Positions 1 through 6,592 of a stretch of 64,000 nt of DNA are shown piece by piece. Under the pieces are notes generated by a model. The model was not told where the DNA came from. It worked only from the letters and a program-made list of their open reading frames with translations, and made no database searches. Numbering within the stretch: position 1 is the first letter of the stretch; each line of letters opens with the position of its first letter. The stretch covers positions 310,001-374,000 of the forward strand of contig JAPWKC010000004.1 of the NCBI GenBank assembly GCA_028283725.1. The letters are read 5' to 3'. This stretch comes from Neorhizobium sp. Lineage in GTDB: Bacteria > Pseudomonadota > Alphaproteobacteria > Rhizobiales > Rhizobiaceae. Made by a program: the position numbers and the translations under genes.

Positions 1-606
1 CAGAATGATGGTGACGCCGGCCTCGCGCAGCTTTTCCACCACCAGCCACATGTCGCGACGCAGCGTGACATCGACGCCCGCCGTCGGCTCGTCGAGGAAA
101 AGCACCTTCGGCTCATGCGACAGAGCCTTGGCGATCAGCACCCGGCGCTTCATGCCGCCGGAGAGTTCGCGCATCATGTTGTCCTTCTTGCTCCACAGCG
201 AGAGATCCTTCAGGATCTGCTCGATGCGCGCAGGATCGGGCTTCAGCCCGTAGACGCCGCGCGAGAAGCTGACCGTATTCCACACGGTCTCGAACTGGTC
301 GGTGGTCAGTTCCTGCGGCACGAGCCCGATCAGCGCGCGGGTCTGGCGAAAATCGCGCACCACGTCATGACCGCCGACCATGACCTTGCTGCCGTGATCC
401 GGGTTGACGAGACCGCAGACGATCGAGATCATCGTTGTCTTGCCGGCGCCGTTCGGGCCGAGCAGCGCAAGGATCTCGCCTTTCTCGATATCCAGATCGA
501 CGCCATTCAGCGCCCTGAAGCCGTTGCCATAGGTCTTGGTGAGGTTTCGGATCGAAACGATCGCGTCCTTGACGGGCGCTACGGTGGGTTCTGTCGAGGA
601 GGGCAT
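1..606 (-). CDS. ABC transporter ATP-binding protein (ABC-2 export type), C-terminus outside the window
   Basis: The reverse strand encodes 202 residues from an ATG at 606 and runs off the left edge, so the C-terminal part is missing. The Walker A motif GPNGAGKTT lies near residue 48, the ABC signature LSGGM near residue 145 and Walker [13 protein letters not shown] near residue 170, so the nucleotide-binding domain is complete up to the switch region. The sequence resembles the ATPase half of ABC-2 exporters (NodI/DrrA/CcmA-like; drug, polysaccharide or lipid export). Its permease would be expected downstream, outside the window, so the substrate cannot be stated. The upstream region holds no co-oriented gene, so this is probably the first gene of its operon. 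Confidence 0.9.
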   Translation of the reverse strand, partial: MPSSTEPTVAPVKDAIVSIRNLTKTYGNGFRALNGVDLDIEKGEILALLGPNGAGKTTMISIVCGLVNPDHGSKVMVGGHDVVRDFRQTRALIGLVPQELTTDQFETVWNTVSFSRGVYGLKPDPARIEQILKDLSLWSKKDNMMRELSGGMKRRVLIAKALSHEPKVLFLDEPTAGVDVTLRRDMWLVVEKLREAGVTIIL

Positions 607-910
607 GGGTGCCTTTACGGGAGAAACAGATTTCTAATTCGCCGCAGATATAGGCAAATGCTTTTTACAGACCATACCGCTGCGGAAGAATATTGCATTC
701 GGCTGAGCCGACCAATCGCAGTGCAGCATGGATAATTTCGCCTCACCGGCGTGTCATCATGCCGTGATGTTTCAGCGGCATTCTCCGCGCCAGGCAAGCA
801 ACGGTCCTGCCTACCCCTTGCGCCGGACCGCCGACCACCGCTTTAGATCAAGGTCAATATTGCCGCTTGCCGTCGAGTTTTTGGTAGTCCGAGTACGCAG
901 AACGACCTCC
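607..910. other. Intergenic region, no gene recognised
   Basis: About 300 bases between the ABC ATPase and the candidate small RNA. Short open frames exist, but none has a recognisable protein family or a good ribosome-binding site. The region must contain the promoter of the ABC gene (minus strand) and probably that of the candidate small RNA (plus strand). I could not pick out a convincing -35/-10 pair; CTTGCC at 866-871 is the best -35 candidate, without a good -10 partner. Confidence 0.5.
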
Positions 911-1000
911 AATTGACCGGGGATCTCAAGGCGGTGCCGCACCTCCTCTCCATCCGGTCACGCCGGCCTCCCGCAAAACGGGACAGGCCGGCTTTTTTTT
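911..1000 (+). ncRNA. Candidate trans-acting small RNA with anti-SD loop and strong terminator
   Basis: A plus-strand transcript is implied by a very strong intrinsic terminator (962-1000) that has no coding gene in front of it on that strand. Just upstream a second hairpin can form: TGACCGG at 914-920 pairs with CCGGTCA at 954-960, and its large loop contains ACCTCCTCTCC (941-951), which is complementary to ribosome-binding sites. Two hairpins with an exposed CCUCCUC stretch and a U-tail are the usual build of Rhizobiales Hfq-associated small RNAs, and hfq is encoded in this same window. The 5' end is a guess, and I cannot assign a named family. Transcription runs into the 3' end of the convergent MarR gene. 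Confidence 0.55.
962..1000 (+). terminator. Intrinsic terminator of the candidate small RNA
   Basis: GCCGGCCT (962-969) pairs perfectly with AGGCCGGC (985-992). The stem continues with CCCG (970-973) and CGGG (979-982) across a 2-base bulge, with a CAAAA loop, and is followed by eight T residues at 993-1000. The convergent marR-like gene ends with a TAA (999-1001) that uses the last bases of the T tract. Confidence 0.85.
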
Positions 1001-1487
1001 ATGCGGGGTCAGAACCGGGGCCTCTGGCGGCGGTGACGTCGCGATCCTCGTGGCCTGCCGCGACCGCATCCCTCAAGCTGCCGATCTCGGAATTGATCCG
1101 TACGAGATCGGGCGTTGTCAGGCCAGACTGCCGGAGCAGCGTCTCGCTCAGGCATTTCGAATCGTGATGGACAGACCGGCCCTTGGGCAGAAGCGTGACG
1201 ACGACCTGACGCTCGTCATCGGGATTACGATCCCGCCGGACGAAATCCCCAGCCTCCAATCGCTTGACCAGAGGCGTGATCGTGCTCGGCTCCAGAGCCA
1301 GTCGCTCGGCAATCTGTCCGATGGTACGATCGCCCTCCTGCGCCAGGGCATCGAGGACGAGATGCTGGGGATAGGTGATGCCGAACCGATCGAGGATCGG
1401 TTTGTACAGCCGCTGGATCGCCAGACTTGCCGAATAGATCGTGAAGCAGAGCTGGTCGGCCAGCGGCAGAGGCTTGGGAAGGCCCAT
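999..1487 (-). CDS. MarR-family transcriptional regulator, OhrR-like
   Basis: A winged-helix repressor of about 162 residues. The N-terminal stretch LADQLCFTIYSA carries a cysteine near residue 14, in the same context as the peroxide-sensing Cys15 of OhrR. It is followed by YPQHLVLDAL, the recognition helix region LALEPSTITPLVKRLE and the wing residues NPDDERQ. I chose the ATG at 1487 because GGAG sits six bases upstream; an ATG four codons earlier (1499) has a poorly spaced site. It is divergent from the hydrolase at 1641, and the 150-base gap holds palindromes likely to be its operators. Inference: a redox- or ligand-responsive repressor of itself and of the hydrolase. OhrR normally controls ohr, which is not here, so the inducer may differ. 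Confidence 0.88.
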   Translation of the reverse strand: MGLPKPLPLADQLCFTIYSASLAIQRLYKPILDRFGITYPQHLVLDALAQEGDRTIGQIAERLALEPSTITPLVKRLEAGDFVRRDRNPDDERQVVVTLLPKGRSVHHDSKCLSETLLRQSGLTTPDLVRINSEIGSLRDAVAAGHEDRDVTAARGPGSDPA

Positions 1488-1519
1488 ACGAATCTCCATT
1501 CCTATCGGAGGACAATCAA

Positions 1520-1616
1520 TTATCGCAACATAACATATCGTGATAAATAATCCACTTTACAAATTTCGATCATCGGCCTAGCTATTTAGTTATCGTGATA
1601 AATATTATCGCGATAA
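1520..1616. promoter_or_regulatory. Tandem palindromic operator between the MarR regulator and the hydrolase
   Basis: The perfect palindrome TTATCGCGATAA lies at 1605-1616 and a near-identical TTATCGTGATAA at 1590-1601, exactly 15 bases apart. A second pair is present 70 bases away on the regulator side: ATATCGTGATAA at 1535-1546 and the degenerate TTATCGCAACAT at 1520-1531, again 15 bases apart. The spacing and the position between divergent genes are typical of MarR-dimer operators covering both promoters. The protein-operator link is inferred from position only. Confidence 0.75.
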
Positions 1617-1640
1617 CAATAATCACACTGGAGCTTTCCG

Positions 1641-2402
1641 ATGACTTTCCTGCGTTCCCTCCTTGCCGCCGCCGCCTTGGCCGGCACTTCCGCCATCGCC
1701 TTCGCCGCTGCGGCCGCACCGGCACCGGTCAAAAACATCGTTCTGGTTCACGGCGCCTTTGCCGACGGATCGGGCTGGAAGGATGTCGCCGGCATCCTGC
1801 AGAAAGACGGTTATCATGTCAGCGTCGTGCAGAATCCCGTCACGTCTATCGCAGACGATGTCGCGGCCACCAAACGCATCCTTGATCAGCAGGACGGACC
1901 GGCCGTCCTCGTCGGCCACAGCTATGGCGGCGCCGTCATCACCGAAGCCGGCAACGACCCGAAGGTGGCAAGCCTCGTCTATGTCGCAGCCTTCGCTCCG
2001 GATGAAGGCGAGACGCTGCTTGGCCTGATCAAGGGCAAGCCTGGAAAGGCCATGTCGATCGGTCCGGTCGGCGGAGGCTTCCTGGCGGTCGATCCGGCGA
2101 AGTTCCATGATGATTTCGCCGCCGATCTCTCCGCCGACCGGGCACGGTTCATGGCGATCTCGCAGGTTCCCGAAGCGGCCTCTATCGGCGACACGACGAT
2201 TTCCACTCCCGCATGGAAGACGAAACCAAGCTTTGCAATCGTGGCGACGGAAGACCGCATGATCAATCCGGATTCGGAACGGGACATGTACAAGCGCGCC
2301 GGGTCGAGCGTGACGCAGGTGAAGGCAAGCCACGCCGTCTATGTCTCGCAGCCCAAGGCCGTCGCCAAGGTCATCGAAGAGGCCGCACGGGCTGGCAAGT
2401 GA
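1641..2402 (+). CDS. Secreted alpha/beta hydrolase (esterase-like)
   Basis: A 253-residue protein with a signal peptide (residues 1 to about 25, an alanine-rich hydrophobic stretch after MTFLRS), pointing to periplasmic location. The mature part has the oxyanion segment LVHGAFADGSGW, the nucleophile elbow GHSYGG, an acidic residue in VATEDRMI and the histidine in ASHAVYVSQP, so the Ser-Asp/Glu-His triad looks complete. The sequence is closest in style to the EstC/salicylate-esterase-like group. GGAG at 1630-1633 precedes the ATG by seven bases. It is divergent from the MarR-type regulator and almost certainly regulated by it through the shared palindromes. The natural substrate is unknown. 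Confidence 0.88.
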   Translation: MTFLRSLLAAAALAGTSAIAFAAAAAPAPVKNIVLVHGAFADGSGWKDVAGILQKDGYHVSVVQNPVTSIADDVAATKRILDQQDGPAVLVGHSYGGAVITEAGNDPKVASLVYVAAFAPDEGETLLGLIKGKPGKAMSIGPVGGGFLAVDPAKFHDDFAADLSADRARFMAISQVPEAASIGDTTISTPAWKTKPSFAIVATEDRMINPDSERDMYKRAGSSVTQVKASHAVYVSQPKAVAKVIEEAARAGK

Positions 2403-2415
2403 GGCCGCAACTGCA

Positions 2416-2441
2416 TGTCCCGGCGCTAACCCGCCGGGACA
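2416..2441 (+). terminator. Stem-loop after the hydrolase gene
   Basis: TGTCCCGGCG (2416-2425) pairs perfectly with CGCCGGGACA (2432-2441) around a six-base loop, 14 bases after the stop codon. No long T tract follows, so it may act as a weak terminator or as an mRNA 3' stabiliser. Confidence 0.6.
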
Positions 2442-2555
2442 AATGCCATTTTAGCGCCGACGAGACATGCCATGGGGCGGCGGCTATGACGGCGTGGACA
2501 ACCATGGGCGACAATATGCGCTCATCGAGCGGTCGCCCTTCCCCACCGTCAACGC

Positions 2556-3014
2556 CTATTGCAGATCCAGATGGAGAAAATGGTTGAACTCGGTCTGCTC
2601 GTGGGTCGAGTAGGCTTCGCCCTTCCTGAAACCGTTTTTCTCGTAAAGGGCACGCGCGGCTTCGAAGGCGCTGCCACTGCCCGTTTCCAGGCTGAGGCGC
2701 CGAAGGCCGCGCGACCTTGCGGCGGACATGATGGCCCGCAGAATGACCGCACCGGCGCCACGTCCGACAAAGTCGGGATGGGTGCGCATGGATTTGATCT
2801 CGCCGGTGCCATCGGGCAGCGTCTTCAATGCCCCGATACTGGCGATTTTCGCTCCCTCCCAGGCACTGAAGACAGTCACTTCGGGGCGCTGCAATTCCGC
2901 AAGGCCGAGGAAGCTCGCCCCCCGCGGTACGTTTTCGCTCATGCCCGCCAGATGAAAGGCGATCAGGTCCTGCGATTGCGTCTTCGTCAAGTCGTCTTCG
3001 ATGACGTCAAACAT
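2556..3014 (-). CDS. GNAT-family N-acetyltransferase
   Basis: About 152 residues starting MFDVIEDDLT. The start at 3014 is supported by GGAG five bases upstream; the open frame extends further 5' but that part looks non-coding. Acetyl-CoA binding motif A is visible as MRTHPDFVGRGAGAVILRAI, with the R-G-x-G-x-A type pyrophosphate loop. The C-terminal motif B region is ALYEKNGFRKG, where the N-G-F is typical. It belongs to the small YjaB/ElaA-like single-domain acetyltransferases; the substrate cannot be deduced. It lies alone between the hydrolase (convergent) and the extensin-like gene (same strand, 92-base gap). Confidence 0.87.
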   Translation of the reverse strand: MFDVIEDDLTKTQSQDLIAFHLAGMSENVPRGASFLGLAELQRPEVTVFSAWEGAKIASIGALKTLPDGTGEIKSMRTHPDFVGRGAGAVILRAIMSAARSRGLRRLSLETGSGSAFEAARALYEKNGFRKGEAYSTHEQTEFNHFLHLDLQ

Positions 3015-3106
3015 GGGTTCTCCGTGGGCGGGGGGGGACGGTGACGCTCTATCGCTCATCCTTCGGCATCCTGCAACGCAGGCCGAAAAAAGAAGATGGC
3101 ACGAGT

Positions 3107-4501
3107 TCAATCGCAATAGCGCCGTCCGCCCTTTCGCGAGCGCAGGTCGAAATGAAAATGGTTCCAGTGTTCGGCATTGCTGCCAGGACCGAGCACGGTG
3201 GAGAAATAGCGGCAACTGTCGTTGCGCACGGATTTCAAAAGCCCACCCTCGCGGAAGGAAAAGAGCCCCTTCTTGCGCACGTCGATCTCGTGTCCGTTCT
3301 TCAACACGATCGCGCCGACATCGATGGCATTGCCATGTGAATGTTCCGACATCGGGTTGTAGCGCTGACTGGAATTGTTCATCCGCCGGCAGGAATAGCC
3401 GCCGAGCGGCACGATGCGCTGAACGCCTGTCAGGTAACGCATGCGGGCCGATGGTGCGAGCTCACCCTTCACCCATTTGGCGAAGGCGAGCGTCGTCTGG
3501 CAATTGAGCGTCACCGCCGGCCTGACGTCGATATTGCCCGACAGGCCGGAGAGTTTAACGGGATAGTCGATGCCGCAGCTGGGGCCGGCCGAAATGCGCG
3601 GTCGCTCCTCGAATGCAACGCCGAGACGGCGCAGTTCCGCCCGGCAGCTGGCTTCCGAGGCCGGCATGGCGCCGGGCAGGCTCATCGGCCCCGTCGGCTC
3701 GAAAGGCGCCGACGGCATGGCCGGGTTGCTCGGCCGAAGCATGGCGACCTCGCGGCTTGCCGCCATATCACCCTGAAGGCCCGTCGCGGCGCGCTTCGAC
3801 GGAACGATTATGCGATCGCTCCCGAGATCGGCGCCTTCACCGCTCATCTGCGACGGAGCTGCGATCGGTCTTCGCAAGGATTGCCGGCTGGTATTGAGCG
3901 AGCGCGGATTTTCCGTGCCGATGCCGTCGACCACCGGCTGGTCGCCGACGCCTTCGGCGATATCGGACGCCTCCTCTTCCGCGAGCCCCTTCACCTGGCT
4001 CTCATCAAGGCTTTCGTCCGGCGTGAAGCCGAACTCGCCATCCATATTGACGCCTGCGCCCGTCATGCGGGCACTCTTCTGGGCCGGCATGCGGGACGAA
4101 GCCTGCATTGCGGGCGCCGGCTGATCGGGGAGCCGCAGATAATGTCCGCCATCGGCCACGGGTGGCTGCGGGTAGGATTGCGCCGCTTCCCCAAGACCGG
4201 CCTGTGGCGCCGGCCCCTCCGGCACCTGACCCTGCGATACCTGGCCCTGCGATACCTTGCCCTGCGATACCTGGCCCTCCGGCCCCACTCGGGAAGAATA
4301 GCCCCCCGTCTGGTAGCCTGACTGGTAACCGGCGGTTGAGACCGGCTCTCGCGGCAAGCTTCTCACGGGCTGGATTGCGCCGACACGCGTGCGGTGATCG
4401 ATCGACGCCGGCGGCACAAGGTTTTCGGCCGAACAGGCGACCAGCATCGTCGTCAGCGTGAGAGCGGCGATGACCCGCCGGGATGTGGACGCATATGCCA
4501 T
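3107..4501 (-). CDS. Extensin-family lipoprotein with M15-like zinc-site residues
   Basis: About 464 residues from the ATG at 4501. This start yields a clean lipoprotein signal (MAYASTSRRVIAALTLTTM followed by lipobox LVAC); an upstream ATG at 4564 would bury that signal. A low-complexity middle rich in Gln, Ser, Gly and Pro includes tandem QVSQG repeats, and the C-terminal 170 residues form the extensin-like domain. That domain has six cysteines and the pair SHGNAID ... EHWNHFHFD, which mirrors the H-x6-D ... H-x-H zinc ligands of M15 peptidoglycan peptidases. Known: the bacterial extensin-like C domain is related to that fold. Inference: an outer-membrane or periplasmic lipoprotein that binds or cuts cell wall. 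Catalytic activity is not established. Confidence 0.82.
   Translation of the reverse strand: MAYASTSRRVIAALTLTTMLVACSAENLVPPASIDHRTRVGAIQPVRSLPREPVSTAGYQSGYQTGGYSSRVGPEGQVSQGKVSQGQVSQGQVPEGPAPQAGLGEAAQSYPQPPVADGGHYLRLPDQPAPAMQASSRMPAQKSARMTGAGVNMDGEFGFTPDESLDESQVKGLAEEEASDIAEGVGDQPVVDGIGTENPRSLNTSRQSLRRPIAAPSQMSGEGADLGSDRIIVPSKRAATGLQGDMAASREVAMLRPSNPAMPSAPFEPTGPMSLPGAMPASEASCRAELRRLGVAFEERPRISAGPSCGIDYPVKLSGLSGNIDVRPAVTLNCQTTLAFAKWVKGELAPSARMRYLTGVQRIVPLGGYSCRRMNNSSQRYNPMSEHSHGNAIDVGAIVLKNGHEIDVRKKGLFSFREGGLLKSVRNDSCRYFSTVLGPGSNAEHWNHFHFDLRSRKGGRRYCD
4230..4274. repeat. 15-bp tandem repeat inside the extensin-like gene
   Basis: Three consecutive copies of CCCTGCGATACCTGG (4230-4244, 4245-4259 with one change, 4260-4274), flanked by more degenerate copies. 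On the coding strand they give QVSQG/KVSQG pentapeptides. In-frame units of 15 bp allow copy-number change without loss of frame. Confidence 0.9.
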
Positions 4502-4813
4502 ACCAGAAGCCCGATCTGCCGGTCCCGGCCGGCTCCGGACGAGGCCGACCAATGTCAGAATCATTCAGGCTTGAAGGGTAGGCAGAACCAGTAAACGAAG
4601 CCTTGCCGGATCATGGCCGTTTGAAGACCTTTTCACGCACAGATTGCGTCTGCCGTTGCTTGCGTGAGATGCGGCAAGCGGGCACCCGGAGACAGGATAA
4701 GCGTGAACACTCCGTTTTCATGTATCGCCCCCGCAGGCGCTTCAATACAGACTGGAAACGTTCTAAGCTCTTCTGCGTGCGGAGGAGCGCAGCGTCAACA
4801 GGAACGATAGACA

Positions 4814-5215
4814 ATGAGCGACAACAACAAGCCGATCGGCGAACTTACCCTGCGCACCGTTGCCATGCCGGCCGACACCAATGCTGCCGGCGACATTTTC
4901 GGCGGCTGGGTCATGGCGCAGATGGACATCGCCAGCGGTATCCGCGCTGCCGAACGCGCGCAGGGCCGCGTCGTCACCAAGGCTGTCAAGGAAATGGCCT
5001 TCGAACTGCCGGTGAAGATCGGCGATACATTGAACGTCTTCACCGACATCATGCGGGTCGGCAACACCTCGATCACGCTGAAGGTCGAGGCCTGGGCCCG
5101 GCGCGCCCGTCACAAGGCGCTCGAAAAGGTCACGACCGGCGTGTTCATCATGGTCGCCCTCGACGACGATGGCGCACCGAAGCAACTGCCGCCCGAAGGC
5201 ATGATGGAAGACTGA
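4814..5215 (+). CDS. Acyl-CoA thioesterase, hotdog fold (YciA/ACOT type)
   Basis: 133 residues; the family is about 130-150. The N-terminal pattern TVAMPADTNAAGDIFGGWVMAQMDIA is the signature of YciA-like acyl-CoA hydrolases, with the conserved N-x-x-G-D-I-F-G-G segment and an Asp at the end of the central helix. It is followed by KAVKEMAFELPVKIGD. It hydrolyses acyl-CoA to free acid and CoA in the cytoplasm, with broad chain-length specificity in the family. AGGA lies about ten bases before the ATG. It stands alone, with a strong hairpin downstream before the convergent DUF1501 gene. Confidence 0.9.
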   Translation: MSDNNKPIGELTLRTVAMPADTNAAGDIFGGWVMAQMDIASGIRAAERAQGRVVTKAVKEMAFELPVKIGDTLNVFTDIMRVGNTSITLKVEAWARRARHKALEKVTTGVFIMVALDDDGAPKQLPPEGMMED

Positions 5216-5332
5216 TTTTTCGCGCGAAGCGGACATCGGACAGGCCGCGGCCGGGATCGCTTGGCGAGCCGTTACCGGTGCCCGCTCCCATCCGCGACAT
5301 TGCTATCGCATCTGGCGCTCGGGTGCGCGTGA

Positions 5333-5367
5333 GCCTTGATCCTGGTGTTTACCACGGGGATCAAGGC
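5333..5367. terminator. Bidirectional stem-loop between convergent genes
   Basis: GCCTTGATCC (5333-5342) pairs with GGATCAAGGC (5358-5367), extended by TGG/CCA around a TGTTTA loop. It lies between the thioesterase (plus) and the DUF1501 gene (minus), where a shared terminator is expected. No long T tract is present. Confidence 0.6.
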
Positions 5368-5410
5368 GCGAGGCCGCGGGAGGGCGAGAACTCCCTCACG
5401 CGGACACTAC

Positions 5411-6589
5411 TCACACCTTCATATAGGGTGAGGACGCATCGAAGCTGAGGCCCGGGAATACCTTGCCCGTCAGCACCGAAGGTTCGATGCCGAACTGCCG
5501 GTACAACATGGCGGCCGCCACCTCGCGCACGTCGCCGGTCGGCATCAGGTCACGACCGTCGAGCAGTTTGTCGTCGCCAAGCCCCGGCCAATCGCCCAGA
5601 ACCTTGCCACCGATGATCGCGCCGCCGGCAAGAACCGCGGTTCCGCCCGTGCCGTGATCGGTGCCGCCCGTGCCGTTTTCGCGCGCGGTGCGGCCGAACT
5701 CGGTGATGGCCAGAACCACCGTCTTCTTCCAGACATCGTCGCCCATCGCCTGTTTCAGCGTGGTGATCGCAACGGTCAGGTCGCCGGCCGCCTTCCTGAA
5801 CTGCGCCTGCTGGCCGACATGGGTGTCCCAGCCATTGATCGAAAAGCTCGCCAGCCGGTAATCCTTGGTCAGCATGCCGCCGGCAAGCCGGGCGATATCG
5901 ACAATGCCGCCGCCGCGCTTGGCATCGCCATAAAGACTGTCGGCCGAACTGCTGGTCTGCTTGGCCTCGTCGAAAACACGGGCGAAGGCGGCGTCCTCGG
6001 CATAGAGCCGGTCGAGGAAGTGGATCTCGTCTTCGGCCAGCGCGAAATTCGTCTGGCTCGACCAGCTGTCGGCATCGCTCGGTCCCGTCAGGATCAGCTC
6101 CATCGAGCTGGACACATCGATCGCCCTGCGGCTCTCGCCGCGTGGAATGGCGGCGATGGTGCGGTTGAGCCAACCCGTCTTCTGGCTCTTGTCATTGCCG
6201 CCGGTCTCCAGAATGTCCTGCCCGTCGAAATGGCTGCGCTGGTTGCGATAAGGCGTGGAAACGGCCTGCACGAAGGAGAGTTCGCCCGCCTTCCACAAGG
6301 GCAGGAGGTCGGCTGCAGCCGGATTGAGGCCGAAGAATCCGTCGAGATCGAGAAGTCCGGTATCCGGCGTCAGTCCGAGTTTTGGACGCAGCGCCGCGAA
6401 CGCCGGATCGCCATAGGGCTGGACAAGGTCGAGGCCGTCCATCGCGCCGCGCAGGACGATGGTGACGAAGCGGTTCTCGCCGGGCATGGCCGCGAAGGTC
6501 ACCGGCGTCAGGACAGGGGCTGCGGCGGCGCAACAGGCACCGGCCAGAAAGCCGCGGCGGGAAAGGAGGAAGCTTTGCTCGCGGGTCAT
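5411..6589 (-). CDS. DUF1501 protein with Tat signal peptide
   Basis: 392 residues. The N-terminus MTREQSFLLSRRGFLAGA contains the twin-arginine motif S-R-R-G-F-L at residues 10-15, followed by an alanine-rich hydrophobic segment. The body matches the DUF1501 family, which shares the alkaline-phosphatase/sulfatase-like fold: VTIVLRGAMDGLDLVQPYGD near the start, SHFDGQDILETG, and TEFGRTARENGTGGTDHGTGG toward the C-terminus, with Asp/His residues in metal-ligand-like positions. It is translated from AGGAG seven bases before the ATG, three bases after the DUF1800 gene. DUF1501/DUF1800 pairs are widespread and unexplained; a role in export or surface processing is only inference. Confidence 0.9.
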   Translation of the reverse strand: MTREQSFLLSRRGFLAGACCAAAAPVLTPVTFAAMPGENRFVTIVLRGAMDGLDLVQPYGDPAFAALRPKLGLTPDTGLLDLDGFFGLNPAAADLLPLWKAGELSFVQAVSTPYRNQRSHFDGQDILETGGNDKSQKTGWLNRTIAAIPRGESRRAIDVSSSMELILTGPSDADSWSSQTNFALAEDEIHFLDRLYAEDAAFARVFDEAKQTSSSADSLYGDAKRGGGIVDIARLAGGMLTKDYRLASFSINGWDTHVGQQAQFRKAAGDLTVAITTLKQAMGDDVWKKTVVLAITEFGRTARENGTGGTDHGTGGTAVLAGGAIIGGKVLGDWPGLGDDKLLDGRDLMPTGDVREVAAAMLYRQFGIEPSVLTGKVFPGLSFDASSPYMKV

Positions 6590-6592
6590 CCC

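Noticed and set aside
911..1000. Reading the strong hairpin at 962-992 as the marR terminator
   Set aside because: The T tract is on the plus strand only and overlaps the marR stop codon itself, so it cannot serve a minus-strand transcript in the usual way.
4565..4813. Short open frame on the minus strand upstream of the thioesterase
   Set aside because: Lacks an SD and any recognisable family; better explained as the promoter/leader region of the thioesterase and extensin-like genes.
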